64,000 nucleotides of DNA from Macrotrachela quadricornifera (lineage: Eukaryota; Rotifera; Eurotatoria; Philodinida; Philodinidae). The stretch covers positions 77,777 to 141,776 of the forward strand of contig JAJEKB010001331.1 in assembly GCA_022393335.1 (NCBI GenBank). The letters run 5' to 3'. This document shows, piece after piece, positions 11,311-24,775 of the stretch (position 1 is its first letter; each line of letters opens with the position of its first letter). The notes below the pieces were generated by a model. The model did no database searches and had not been told where the DNA came from. It saw only the letters and a program-made list of their open reading frames with translations. A program made the position numbers and the translations under genes.

Positions 11311-13142
11311 CAAGAATTCAATGCTAAAAGTAATTTTCTTACCGAAATAATCAATAACTAAAGTACTACAAGTGTTCAGCAAGAGAATAGAAAACAGATT
11401 ACTTAAAAAAAACTCTAGAACTGGTTGAGAGATTGAGTATATATGCAACAATCGAATTTATTTATGTTAAACAAGGAGTCTGCACAATACTCATTGATCA
11501 TTAAATTTAAATTAAACATAATTGACTTTTTAATTTGATGGATTAAATGATCAGTCACAATCAAACAACTCGTCTTTTTCAAAGAGACTAACTCAATTTA
11601 AAGAGTGTCAGCGAGCTATGATACAGAATATTCCTAAATTCTTTCAATTTGAAAGCAATCTGGACGAAAGAATTCGAATATGCTAGGATACTCAGATAAC
11701 ATAGATGTTATGAAAAATGCTAATCGCCTTTCAATGCTCCTTTAATAAACCAGAATAAAATGTCACTTAGATGTTGGGATTTGATGATCAAGTTTCGTAC
11801 TGTAACTAGGCTGAAATATAGATGACCTTAACTCAAATCATCATTATTTCAAAAATAAAAGTTTCTTTCCTTCACTTAGAGTAGGGAGAGTTCTTGAACA
11901 TTTTTTGGACGATATAACTGCATATCTATTCCTGTTTACCTTGTTATGAGCAAATAACACCGTATTAGCATTCATAAGTTCTGTACTGAAGAGCTTGTGA
12001 TACATGAAATGTCCAAAAAAGAATTGTAATTTCTCAACGATCAAATCATTTGATAATTGCTCAAAAAACTTAAACTATCATTCATAACATTATCGATAAG
12101 CTTCTCAAATCAACATCTAATCGTTCATCGGTCACTCATGGCTAGCCACTTCCATACATGATTTACTTTCTCGTGCATCATCTGTCACATCAGAACTACG
12201 ACTCGCACAAACACTAGTTCATTCCTAATGTATCGATTCACTATCGAAAACTTTTAACATCTAGATAATATTGTAAAGCTTTGACTATAGGTTTCAATTT
12301 CTTTTTTATTTTAACAAAATGATATGCTGTCGAATTCATTCTAAAATTAACTTTAATTAAGTTCTTTTGAAAATCCATCTAAATCATCTAATATTTATTT
12401 CAAAACTATGCTTCAGAATAATCTTTTAAATCAACGTCTGGTCTTTTGTCGGCCACTCATGGTCAATTTCCTTTGAAAGTTACTGAGCATTTATTGATAT
12501 GTTCACAAAGAAGATATTTAGAAGAAAGGAAAACTATTTAACAATTGCTATAAATAGAGTAGGTTATATTGTAATCTAGGAGAAATTTTCGTTGATTTTC
12601 AATGTCGTTTTATAGTTGATGCCTATGGAGACTAAATAACAAGACTTCAAGCGATAACTTTGTCTTTTAACATATGTCTATATAAATCTTACCCAAAAGA
12701 TTTCACGTGTAGTAGTCAACAAAGAAAAACCTTTATATTAGAATGAATCTCGAACATAAGTTCACGAACCTCAAATATTCTTTGATCAAACTTAAAATAA
12801 TGAGTTCATCAAAAAACAGTAAAGAGTTAAATTAAAAAAGTCTTTCTGACTTCAAATTCGCATTTTCAGTGATTGATAACTATCTATCAAGTTTTATAAC
12901 AAACTATGATTTATTCATTTATCATTATTTAATAACGACCACTATTAAAACACCAACCTCAAATTTAGATTCTCCATATCCAACTATTTTTGATGGAGTT
13001 GTACTGGAGAGAGTTCATATATTATTTATTATTAATTACCTGGTAAAAATCTTGGAACAACCGTTTTAAGAAAAATAATAAAAATAACTATTAATTATTT
13101 ATTAACTTATTAAACTCCAATTTGACTCTAATTTTTTTTACT
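11311..13142. other. Gene-free; right part is a diverged duplicate
   Basis: No coding exon is supported. From about 11745 to 13070 the sequence aligns by eye with 62330-63480 in the same orientation; shared landmarks include the ATCGAAAACTT and TTTCAATTTCTTTTTTATTTT blocks. Confidence 0.6.
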
Positions 13143-13146
13143 TTAA

Positions 13147-14293
13147 GGCTTAGCTCACACCCAAAAAAAAGTTGATTTTGCTCAAATTTATCGATCTGTT
13201 TAAATAGCATATATGATAGAGAATCATGTCCGCTACCGAATTCACTATAGTTCATTTATTTTCCGATGGATTGCAAGAGTTTTAGAGACGTCTCTCTGAA
13301 AATTTTTATTAAAGAAAAACGACGTCTTTCGAACATCTTGATATTTTGAGAAATTCTTGTGTTTCACAAACTAAAAGAAGAGATTTAGAACGAGTAAAAA
13401 CAACAATAATAGTTGCTGCAAGTAGTGTTTTAACTGAAAGTAATGGTGAAATTTTATATACCCAAAATGAGGAAAACCTCGATTGCATTGTCAATGATAT
13501 TACATTGGAGCTATCGGATAGTGATATTACTGATGTCTATAAAACAGGTAGTGATGATTGATTATCGAAATATGAACACTGTTATCTCAAATTTTAAAAA
13601 TACTAGTTACATTACTATCATATAATTCGTTAACCATATGTCATTTAGATGGACCTGATAATAAATTTTTGTCGCAATATCTTCAACCGTAATGAGTTTA
13701 ATGTCTTTTATTGTTTAAGATAACAGAAAAGCAGTATTACTAGACGAAAAGTCATGAAATATACTTCTAAAAAGTATTGTAGGTTTTTCTCAACATGATA
13801 TTTTTTGTTCTTGTGGGTCTCAGATTTCTCCGCCATTTTTAAAGTTGCAAAGCTTGGGTTTATTTTAAATCGTAGCGAAGATCTGGTGCTACAACATAAC
13901 AGAATCGGGTTTCTCCATTTCATGATTGATGTCAAATGAGAAGAAAATGTTTGGGAACTTACACTCTACTCATTTCATATCATGCCGGAGAAGTTCTTTA
14001 AAAACCAAACTACAGAAAAGTTTAAAAATCGAACTCTGTTATGTTGTAGCCCCAAGTCGTGAGTACATTTTAAAACCAGCTCGAGTTTCCTCGCATTTAA
14101 AATGGTGGAGAAATCTGAGACGCACGAAGACCTATAGTTTGAACCTTCATCTTAAGCTATCTTTTGAAAGGCTCACGATTTCAAGCTGAAATTTTTATCA
14201 CGAGGTGCCCAGTCCAAGATACATCTTCTCTGAAAGTTTTGTTAAGATTGGATATTCTAAGACAAAAATAAAATTTTGGGTGAGAGTTAGGCT
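13147..14293. mobile_element. TTAA-flanked foldback element with an ORF fragment
   Basis: Ends GGCTTAGCTCACACCC and, on the other strand, AGCCTAACTCTCACCC are each preceded by TTAA (13143-13146 and 14294-14297), the piggyBac-type target. Internal arms at 13780-13925 and 13960-14130 are inverted copies (ATAACAGA, GGTTTCTCC and AAATCTGAGAC in mirror form). No transposase is seen. Confidence 0.75.
13340..13561 (+). other. Possible captured coding fragment inside the element
   Basis: An open frame of about 70 codons reads RRDLERVKTTIIVAASS, then SNGEILYTQNEENLD and ELSDSDITDVYKTGSDD before TGA. Its amino-acid make-up looks like real protein, unlike most frames here, but there is no ATG start. 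It lies outside the inverted arms. It could be a captured host exon or a piece of a lost element protein; family unknown. Confidence 0.3.
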
Positions 14294-14297
14294 TTAA

Positions 14298-15035
14298 TCT
14301 AGTTGACTGCATTCTCCAATTGGTTTATGTACATAAATATATAGACAAACTTCGGAAACAACCACATGTACAACACTACCAGCTAATTTTAACCAATATG
14401 ATCGATTCCTCCATCCTGAAAACCTTTGGTGAAACTTCTATTTTTTTCCGTATCACGCTCTCTCCAATCGGGAGAATATTGTTTTCCACTTTCTACTTCA
14501 ACTAATTGAATAATAATAAAATAGAAGATAAAATCTATTTTATTCTTATGTGTCGCTATTATATAGGGATCATTTTTGAAAAAAAGTCAAATGAGTATTT
14601 TTTGAAGAAGTTTTGTTAGAACCAAAATAGTTAATTATGGTTTTCATTGTTGAAAAAAACAGATAGAGATGCATTGAATCATGTATTATAATATTTCATG
14701 ATCTGATTTTTTTTTATAAGTTTTTTAAATGATCTTTTTAAGAGCATAACTGTCTAGAAAGTTGTTATTATGAATTTTCAATTAATCACTGATCGAAGAT
14801 CTACAAATTGGAGAAATCTCAGATGAATAATATGTATTCTAGTGAAGCTTTTAATTCTGTTTCTCCAACAACTCCTATGAAAAAATCTTCACTTTTATCC
14901 CTTTTCTCTTTTCTGATAAAAAAAGCTATTAGCGCAATTCCTTCAGTATTAAACATGATGTACCTACTGCTACTATTTTTCTAAAAATATTAAAAAAAAG
15001 ACTAATTATACTCTTTGATAGTACATAAAATTCTA
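14298..15035. other. Gene-free AT-rich spacer
   Basis: No supported feature. Confidence 0.5.
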
Positions 15036-15037
15036 TA

Positions 15038-15675
15038 CCGGCCTCTGTATTTGTATATTTAGTTTATGCTTGAACAATATGGAACTAAATTGAGTATAAT
15101 GAAGGTACCTCCATGTTCACATTCCCAAAGACGATCTTTCCAAGTTTTTATATCTTTCAATAATATAGAAACATCTTTTTTTCGAAATAATTATATATTC
15201 TGACAGAACTAAAAATTCTCTATTATCCCATACATTTTAAAGTCACTTTGCATTTATTTGTTAAGAAATAGTTTAATATAATGAAAACATCTTCAATTGG
15301 TAAGTATTGAAAAATCCACATATTTTTGCTTTTGAAAGTCTATTAATTTATATAAAATATGTTGGCTTGAATATAAGTAGCAGAAAGAAACTAGTGTATT
15401 TTTAACATTGCTTCACTGTATTCAGATTATTTCTTAATGCATCAATGCAAAGTGATACATAAATGTATGGGATGATAGAGAATTTTAAGCTCTTGAAGAA
15501 TATATAATCACTATGTTAAAAGTTAAGTTTACAAGGATAAAAAATCTGAAGAATTATTGTCTATTTTGGTGACACAATTCAATCTTTGAGAATGTGAATA
15601 TGGATGTACTTTCATTATACTCAATTTATTTTCATATTATTCAATCATAAAGTAAATTACAAATACAGAAGTTGG
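15038..15675. mobile_element. TA-flanked foldback element
   Basis: The left end CCGGCCTCTGTATTTG and the right end (reverse) CCAACTTCTGTATTTG are each preceded by TA (15036-15037 and 15676-15677). The arms are inverted over their whole length (ACTCAATTT, GGTACC, ACATTC and CCCATACATTT blocks mirrored). It is a non-coding Tc1/mariner-type insertion. Confidence 0.8.
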
Positions 15676-15677
15676 TA

Positions 15678-16985
15678 TGGACTTTCTTGTGCTATCAAAT
15701 GGTATAATTATTATTTCTGAAATGTTCTTTTAGAGTATCAAAGGAGGTTACCTATAGTGACTAACTTTTGCTTTTCGGAGATATATATCGGAATATACTT
15801 GGACATTATTTCTTACTTTAGAGCATAGAACTCCAATAAGGATATACTCCGTAGACAGTTTAAGTAGAGTTGAGTTGTACATCATCTCTGATAGTAGCTT
15901 AAAACCGTCTATCATCATATGTGCCCGTCTTTCGACTCCGCATCTCATCCTCTGTGATGATCCTAAGAGTTTGACTGTCACGGTCTATGAGCGAGAAATG
16001 GGTCCACATTTCTCCCCCTAAACACTGTAACACTCTTTTAAATCGTGTTTCACAAAAAAGCATTTTTCTTTAAAAGTTATAAAGCTGAATAAAAATATTT
16101 TACAAATCGAGATTATAAAACCAATAAAATATATTGAAGATACATCTTCAGTTCTTCTTCCCAACAATGAAAAATCAAAGTTCCCTATTTTAAATCAATA
16201 TAACTGATGATTTTCAATTCCGAAGTAAAATAGTGGATGAGGCACAATAAATGTATCTATGAGTATTTTTCGAATATTTTTATCAAATGATGATGTATAT
16301 AATTGATTTTTCTTTAAAAGATGATTCGTATAATCCTCTGTAAAACGCTATGAAAAGATCTATTTCAATAAATAACTATGTAGTTATATCCAATTAACAT
16401 TACACTATTCTGAAATAACATACTTTCGAATGCACATTTTTATAAAATCAATGATTTTATTCCATTTAGCAAAACAGACACAAAATCTTGTTGTAATTCA
16501 AGTTACCACTGTTTTCAAATGTACTTTTTCTTTTAGAATTCAAAAGAAGATATTTAAATACGATTTCGAGTTTCTATTAATCGATCTTCTACAAAAAACA
16601 AATTGAAACTATCGATTATTATTGTTATATATCTCGAGAGCATTGCAGAAAGCACTTCACAACATTTTTGATCGTATGTAAATGAGAGGAAAAATATTTT
16701 ACTTCAACTTAATAATAAATCGAAATATATAGGATGTTTCATAAGTTTTGAGGCGTGACGAAATTCGTTTATACAGACGCCTAGAACGATATCTATTCAT
16801 TATGCTTTTATATCACCTTCGAGTACTCGTGACTGCCTTTCTAATGATATATATAATTGAATAACATCCTCCCTTATAATACTAAAAATATAAACATAAG
16901 AATGTGATGTTAAAATTGTCGAAATTAATCAAAATGACGCAGAATGTATCTAGTACATATCTTGTCGTAGGCGAATGATACAAAT
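15678..16985. other. Gene-free AT-rich spacer
   Basis: No supported feature; the short frame at 15748-15981 has no exon signals. Confidence 0.5.
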
Positions 16986-16989
16986 TTAG

Positions 16990-17400
16990 AATTTTGTCTT
17001 AAAGATGAGGCGTAAAAAGCTCTACAAATATGTCAGTATAAACGCTTGCTGACTTGTTCTCATGGCATAGTTCATACTCAAAATGAACAAACTTCAAGAT
17101 GGTGATAATGAGTGTAACAAAAAATATTTCGAAGACTTTATTTTGTATATATCTCAGCTTGAGAAAAACATACGATTCTGAAGTTTATCTTAAAAGATGC
17201 ATCATAGAGATCTTTACAAAACCTATGCAAAAAGGTCTCACTTGTAAAACAATAAAATTCTCGGAATATTTTTTATTATATTCAATACGATGGGTAGTGG
17301 CACAATCATCAAGTTTGTTCATAGTGAGTATGAACTATGGTATCAGAATAAATCAGTATGTGTTTGCTTAGAGATTTTTTGTAGAGGTTTTCACACCGCC
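16990..17400. mobile_element. Short foldback element
   Basis: CATAGTTCATACTCA...GAACAAACTT at 17066-17095 is mirrored by AAGTTTGTTC...TGAGTATGAACTATG at 17311-17340. The inverted match extends outward through AGCTCTACAAA to GAGGCG and CCGCCT. It abuts the next foldback element. It has no coding capacity. Confidence 0.65.
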
Positions 17401-17413
17401 TTTTTTAAAAACA

Positions 17414-18840
17414 AAGGAGGGGGGCGTATACGAGGACAAAACGGTCTCTTGTCGGAATTCGATTTTATCCTTCCCATTTCATTATGTTTGGTGTCAGAAC
17501 TCTATTTCTATTAAAATGAAACAATTTTATTCATTCCATATTGTACGCGACTCGATTTAATTACCCTTCTACTCTCCATATTATATATAGAATATATACT
17601 GATATTACAGCAGTTTTGATTATCAGAAACATGCAGATCCACTCTGAATTATATACTAATCGATAGATCTCATTGAGATCTATCAAATGACAGTAAAATA
17701 TCGAGAGAAAAAAGTGAGTAAGACAGTTCATTGAGGCATACAATGCTCATTAATGCCAAAACTGCCCTTTTTCACTGATTTTTTGATCGATTTTCTTTTG
17801 AATAGTTCGGCTAGTTATTTAAAAAAAGATTATATTTGAAATCAGCACAGAAAACTAAGTGGATCTATGTATATGTTATGGTCAAAATTGGAATCTAGTC
17901 AAATTCGGAATTTGACCAGTCAAAATTGGAATTCCAGTTTCGTCCGGACAAATTTGGAATATTGTTAGAGTGGCATATAAAACTTATTGAAAAATCAGTA
18001 AGAAGAATGGAAACAAGATCAAGAGTGATGATGCGAGTGAGGGAGAAGAACTAAATGAAGGTAGGATGGTTAGTCTTGATGAGAATGAAGGAGTTCTCAT
18101 AGACAATGAGATTTTAACGAAGACTAAGGTTTTCCACGATTATTCACGTTAACTCCATCTGCAACTTTAACGGACACATTCAAAACATATCACTCTCATT
18201 TAGATATTCTTCCTCACTCTCACCATCAGTCTTTATCTTATTCCTATTTTTGTTATTCGTTTTTCATCAAATTTTATATTCCACTCTAACAATATTCCAA
18301 TTTTGTTCGGACGAAACTGGAATTCCAATTCTGTCTGGTCAAATTCCGAATCTGACCAGATTCCAATTTTGACCATAACATATACATAGATCCACTTAGT
18401 TTTCTGTGCTGATTTCAAATATAATCTTTTTTTAAATAACTAGCCGAACTATTCAAAAGAGAATCGATCAAAAATCAGTGAAAAAGGGCAGTTTGGGCAT
18501 TAACGAGCATTGTATGCCTCAATGAACTGTCTTACTCACTTTTTTCTCTCGATATTTTACCATCATTTGATAGATCTCAATGAGATCTATCGATTAGTAT
18601 ATAATTCAGAGTGGATCTGCATGTTTCTGATAATCAAAACTGCTATAATGTCAGTATATATTCTATATATAATATGGAGAGTAGAAGAGTAATTAAATTG
18701 AGTCGCGTACAATGTAGAATGAATAAAATTGTTTCATTTTAATGGAAATAGAGTTTTGACACCAAACATAATAAAATGGGAAGGACAAAATCGAATTCCG
18801 ACAAGGGACCGTTTTGTCCTTGTATACGCCCCCTTCCTTT
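17414..18840. mobile_element. 1.4-kb foldback element
   Basis: Ends AAAGGAGGGGGGCGTATAC and (reverse) AAAGGAAGGGGGCGTATAC continue into arms of about 500 bp with high identity. Mirrored frames of 60 codons at 17561-17743 (-) and 18510-18692 (+) both read MYASMNCLTHFFLS; they are the same arm sequence twice, so this is not evidence of selection. The loop is around 18000-18230. Confidence 0.85.
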
Positions 18841-20344
18841 AATATAACTCGAAAATATTTCCCTCATAGTTCGACCTACAAAATTAATTTTGTTTAAATT
18901 TATTAGAGGTTACTACACAAAGTGAACAATAGCAATATAGACATAGAATTTTTTATGGCTTAATAAAAAAAAAATCTTATATTTTTATTTTTGAATGACT
19001 TTCTTATTATTTGTTTCATTTCCTATGAAAAAGAAAACTAAATTTAATTTTAATAAAAATTTTCTGCATCAAACCATGATTTTATGTATCGAAATTGTTG
19101 TCATATATCATCATCACAAAAATAACATAAAAAATCTAGCAAGATACTAAGATTACATTATTGAGAAGAGTAATATCTTTCGAGAAAATGTGGAAATCGT
19201 AGTTCATGATGAGAAGTTCGCAAAATATAAAACTGTGAAAGATAGGGCTTCTCGAGTACTGCAACTAGTTGCCATCTCATTGAGCTTTCTTAAAACCGCG
19301 ACTTTCAACGGCCATCATGTTGCGGTTCTTTTCAAGGATACCACGGTAAGTCTATGTTGCGATGCAATGTACCGTGGTCAACAGCAGTTTATTTTGGACA
19401 CCACGATCTTCAATGATTTAACCGCAGTCACTATGAAAGAACTGCGTCTCGCTGCGGTATTTGTTTTAAGAATTTTTCCATGGGTAGTATTATAGATAGC
19501 CATCTCTATAGAAATAAAAATTTCAAAATAAATTAACCGAGAAAATGATGAAAAAATGCAGCTTTTCATGCTAATCAATTATAAAAAGGCACAAATATAC
19601 ATAGTAGGGTGATAAGAATAAGTTGAAATATATTTATAGCAAGAATTGTAAAAAGATAATGTCTACTCAAAAAATATCCTTTGATTAAAAAACTAAAAGT
19701 TTGAAACTATATCTAAGTCAGAAGATTGTTTTCAAAAGAAATATATCTTTAGTTTTAAGCAAAAAAGTTTATTGGAAGCAGTTGAATCGATAGGACTGAT
19801 CAAAACTTATATCTTTTCTATGACTTGCACTTTTAATCGATTAGTTTTTCGAAATCTTTGATTTCTATATCAATCTATATCGTTTTTATATATTTTCGTA
19901 GCTATTTCATAAGAAAGCTCGGTATTATAAGAATATTATTTAGAACTTGTATTTTTATTAATGTCAATTAGATAGGGAATAATTAAAAATCTAATATTAG
20001 AACATCGAGAAAATTCTAACTAAATGGAAGAATCTATGCGATCTATTAATTCTATAGAACACCTCAATTTTTAGAGCAATTTACTTTTCTCCTTTGTGAT
20101 TTCCGTACATCTACATAGAGTGATCAAAACGCTCTTTCAACAGGAATTTATAAAGTTTCACCTTTATTATTTTCATTCTCAATGTTGATCTATTTTAGAA
20201 ATTACATCTATTACATATCAAACTACCAATATGAACTCTTCAAAGTATCTATTAGAACAAAATTTTAATAAAATTTTTGACATCTTTTTTTTCAAACAGA
20301 TAAATGATGTGTATTATTCATATATTAAAAGTCGTTTGTTATTA
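18841..20344. other. Gene-free spacer
   Basis: The 101-codon frame at 19190-19495 lies in a less AT-rich patch with CCGCGACTTTC and TTGCGGTTC motifs. It has no recognisable domain and no exon context. Confidence 0.5.
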
Positions 20345-20547
20345 AATAACATTAAATTCATAAAAAATTAATTAGTTTAAGATGAAAATCATACATCATA
20401 CGGTACAATTGTCTACCAAATTTATCGATTCAGCTGTCTAAAACACACGATTGATATATATTGAGATTCTACGAGTTTAGCTAAAGCGACAATCCAAGAG
20501 TTCAATTCGATATTTGGCCTGAAATATCTTTAAATATTTCAATAGTA

Positions 20548-21482
20548 CTAGGGGTAAAATAATATTTTGCCAGGGGGGCACCAATGTAATTTCAATTAGA
20601 AAGTGTGATGAATTTTATACCAAGTGAAAGCCCGTGAAAAATGGGGTTTATTGATACTAAATAGTAAGGGGTATGTGAAACTTTTAATATTGAATTTACG
20701 AAACTTTCAGAAATTTTACACATTTTTGGGAGTGGGAACGGAAAGTGTTAGTAATTTAAAAATGGAATAAGATGTTTTTCTCGGATATTTTTACATAATT
20801 TGGTAGAGCTCGTCGAGTTCTACAGAACTGTATATATTAAAAATTTGTTGAACAGGATTCTTAGGTTGAAATTCATTGAAAACTGTCTAAAGAAGGGATC
20901 CAAAAATCCACATTTTTTACACTTTTTATAGAATATTTTCAGTTGTATTCCATTAGTATTTTTATGTAAGATGTCTGAAAATATACTCATTCGGTGCAGT
21001 TTTTCACGCTGCGCCGAATGAGTATATTTCGAAACGCCTAAGCGAGTAGAAATAATAAAAAAAGGCAATTTTTTCGAAATTCGATTATTTTTCTTCCATA
21101 TAAAAAAAAATGAGTTTTTTAAACGTTTTTTAAGATTTTCCAAATAGCTTTTTGAAATTTTTATCACGAAAAAATGCTTCAGAAAATTTTTCATATATAC
21201 AGTTTTGTAGAGTTCGACGAGCTCTATCAAATCATGTATAAATATCTAAGAAAAACATTTTCCTCGACTTTTGAATTACTACGACCTTACTTTTCCACTG
21301 CAAAAAAAGTATAAAATTTCTAGAAGTTTCGTAAATTCAATATTAAAAGTTTCACATACCCCTTACTATTTAGTATCAATAAACCCCATTTTTCACGGGC
21401 TTTCATTTGGTATAAAATTCATCACGCTTTCTATTTGAAATTATAGTGGCACCTCCCTGGCAAAATATTATTTTACACCTAG
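20548..21482. mobile_element. TA-flanked 935-bp foldback with empty-site proof
   Basis: Ends CTAGGGGTAAAATAATATT and (reverse) CTAGGTGTAAAATAATATT lie between TA at 20546-20547 and 21483-21484. The arms meet at a hairpin near 21008 (TACTCATTCGGTGCAG with CTGCGCCGAATGAGTA). The duplicate segment reads uninterrupted AATAGTAGATTG at about 47170-47181, the exact empty site. The 136-codon frame at 20820-21230 crosses the palindrome centre and is not a gene. Confidence 0.92.
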
Positions 21483-22149
21483 TAGATTGAACGAATGAAA
21501 GTTAATATTTGAATATTTTGATTATTTTATGCAGACACAAATATATTATCAAAGAGAAATTTAAAATAATGATAAAATAGAAGGAGATCATCATAATCAT
21601 AATTCTATAGAATATTTTCTTTTATTTATTGTTCGTTACATTTTATTCCAAAAAATTATAAGTTGAATTCATATTTTTAGTTAATATCGCTTAGTGAGAA
21701 TAGTATGGTTCATATATTAGACAATATAGTGCTCTTTAGTAGGAAAAATGCAAAAGATAAAATGAGAGCATCTATATACTTAACATTGTCTTTAAAAACA
21801 TTGTTACCGAAATGATATTACAAAATATATTTATTTCATTTATCATGCAACTATAACATCTGTCAGATCCAAGTTTATATATTTATTGAACATACTTTTC
21901 CAAACTACTTCAGAAAAGGTGAGAAAAATGTTTTTATTAAAAATAGAAAAGCTATTTTCATACAAATAATAATTATCTATAAAAAACAAAAAAAATATCT
22001 CACGACTATGTAAACTCCTCATTAGAAATAAGAACAATTTCTCTCCGATAGGAAACTATGTTGAATATTATTAAAAAATATGACTAAAAAGCCATTTATT
22101 TTTGTAAGTTAGTATCGAATGAGGTAGATATAATGACCGCATTCTGTAT

Positions 22150-22420
22150 ATTTGTTTTCAGTCTCTTAAGAAACAAATTCTATCAAAAAATGCAGTGTGA
22201 AAAGTTCTACAATTTGCATAGTAAAGATTATTGTTGTTATTTTCAAAAAAAACAAAATTTTCTGCAACCAATTTTCGCATGGTTGAAATTTGGTCGCTCG
22301 AAGTTTGGACCATTTTGAAAATAAAAAGTGCAACTAAAAGAAAAGCGATCTTGTGTCAATTGTAAAGCTTTTCATGTTACATCGTATGGCATATTTCGTT
22401 TTTTAATACGATACAATAAT
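22150..22420. mobile_element. Relic of the 36-kb foldback family
   Basis: In reverse complement it matches the arm near 36356-36480 (GTTGCACTTTTTATTTT, GACCAAATTTC and GTGTGAAAAG blocks). The same relic sits in the other duplicated copy at 49130-49390, so it was present before the duplication. Confidence 0.65.
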
Positions 22421-24102
22421 TGATGAAAAACTGAAATGTAAAATATGGGCGTTTAAAATATCTCATCCATTATTTTTTCATAATCAAAAATGCATATAAG
22501 AAACTCTCTTTATTGACTTACTTACGTCTTGAACTTAAGAAAAATTATTGCAAACTTCTTCTCCATATATTACATATTGAAAGAGAAAATTGGCTCATTT
22601 TTCTATGATAAAAACTTCACTTCGATCTTTACTTTAAAAGAATTAGACTTTTTAAGAGAAAAAGAATCTTTCACTGTTAATATCAGACATAGTAATATTC
22701 GCAACGACTTTAGTTTTCTGATTATATTCATGAACAATTTTCAAACTGATTCTATTGTTAAATTTAATTAAAAGAAATTTTTAATAAGTCAAAATTAGAA
22801 GAATCGAATTTTGTCTTACTTGATCATTTTATTGTATTTTTTTAGTTATGCATAAACAAAACAAAGCTTTAATGAAATAGGAGAGATATTTGAAACTAAA
22901 TTATTTTCTTTTTTCTACATATGTTGAACTAATTAAAACTTCTGTTCTATTTAAAAAATGATATTTTTCAGATTAAAATTATGTTTTGTATAGACAAAAT
23001 TTATAGAAAAAAAAGACTCATACTTTACATCAAATTCTATGTTTATATACAAGATTATGTCTCACAAAAAAATTTAAGTAAAACGAAAGCATTGAGGATT
23101 TTTTTTAGTCTATCGCAGTTGTGTATGATGACAATTCAGTATCAGTCACAAATCTATTGTTAATCAAAATTTTTGCCCATCATATTATACATAAACTGCA
23201 GTTTTCAAAAGCAATTACATCCATGCTTTCATATATCTCTTAACTATTACTGCGACGATATGAAATACTATCTTTACTATACAACTTCTTGACATATAAC
23301 TTATCGAAATTTTACGAAAAGATTCTCTTAGATCTCGATCATCTATAATTAGTTTGACTGATTGAGAGTACTTCTCACCAAATCGTTGTAAGTCTCAATG
23401 AAATAATTTCGGTTTTCTGAAATTTTGATAAAATGCAGATGTCTGATGGTCAATTTAATATTTCGGAATCATCTCATACTGTAACTTTTTCTCAAAAGTC
23501 ACGATTTTAACCATCAACGATTCACCATTAGTAGTTTAATAAAACTAGATTACATTCGAGATCTCATTTATCACAATTTAGTAGAGCTTTTTCAAAAATT
23601 TTTACTATCGAGAGAGTAAAACTCAGGATTAGAATAAGAAAGATAAACGTATTCTCTCAAAAAATATATTTAGAGAAACATATTTTTCAATGATTATAAG
23701 TTATAAACAATATAAACTTTTATGAAAATATACAAGATATTAATGCGAAAGATAATCTTAGAAATAAAATATTATCTATTCGATGTGTATCAATGGAAAT
23801 GATTATAGCTGGAAAAAAAAATTAGTTTATTTTCAACCTTAGTTTACTCATAGAATCTTTATCTTCATCCTTAGTATGGTTTTTCATGTGCTCGGTTTTT
23901 TGAATTATATTTATGAAAAATAATGAATCTGAACTATTTTTTAAACTTTCTTTAAATATATCTGAGAATAATAATATTACCTGCTTATTGATTCAAATAT
24001 TGATTGAGATGTGGTTGAAAGTTTGTGAAATATCCTTGAAAAAATCTATATATGATTTTATATTTTAATTATTAATCAAATAATAAGAAAAGATTCACTT
24101 AA

Positions 24103-24775
24103 TTTTGAAGGAGGTTCAAGAAGTGCATATGGTGATTCAATTTCTTTAAGTTGTATCATATGAAGATCATCTGGTTGATTAAGATAAGAAATAACTTGAT
24201 ATTGTCGTTCAGGTGGAGGAAGAATTTCATCTTCATTTTTTATAAACCGAATGATTCTGAATATCTTTTCCGCTTATACATTCGATAGTAAGAAGAGTTC
24301 TTGTTCCTGTTGTACCCAAAAATTGTTTATTTTTCAATACCTTCATGTTTGATGTACATGAACTAAATCCCCAACAAATAATTTCTTCTGCTTCAGTATA
24401 ACTTTTTGTCAAATCACGTTTAATCCCATGATGAGCAAAACGATTTCGTGTTGGTAGATGGGCAAATGCAGTTAAAATGAGTTTTAGGAATAAAAACCAT
24501 GGAATTAATTTTTTTCGATTTTTCGAACGAAAAGTTGCATTTAATACATAATAAAGACATTCTTCTTGTGATTCCCATTCCATTGAATAAAGCATTATTG
24601 AACCGAATTCATCTATCAAAAGATTAAATTTTAGTTCACCAGCTTCTTCGATTGTGACAAGTGGTTTTCTTTCACAATCTTGAATGGACATTAACATTCG
24701 ACGAGGTTCATTAACAAAATCTGAAATTCGTTGATTATCTCGTAAATCATCATTATCAATATATTTTGAAGCCAT
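24103..24775 (-). pseudogene. Arginine ADP-ribosyltransferase pseudogene
   Basis: A diverged copy of the ART gene at 51254-52123. It starts MASKYIDNDD and keeps the EECLYYVLNAT and PWFLFLKLILTAFA segments. Four independent breaks are visible against the other copy: an in-frame loss of 23 codons after TIEEA; the NAD-binding Arg of the R motif replaced (HHG instead of YRG); one extra A after HSVY, which shifts frame before the ExE motif; and a lost donor (TT for GT at 24101-24102). The acceptor of the last exon is also gone, through loss of about 10 nt near 24012. The S motif survives as WGFSSCTS. Transfer activity is not expected. Confidence 0.88.

Noticed and set aside
17561..18692. Two matching 60-codon frames as a duplicated small gene
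   Set aside because: They are the two arms of one inverted-repeat element; no start context, domain or splice evidence.
19190..19495. 101-codon plus-strand frame
   Set aside because: Longest of its area but with no domain, no neighbouring exons and a locally less AT-rich composition that lengthens open frames by chance.
20820..21230. 136-codon minus-strand frame
   Set aside because: It spans the centre of a perfect foldback element and is a product of palindrome arms.
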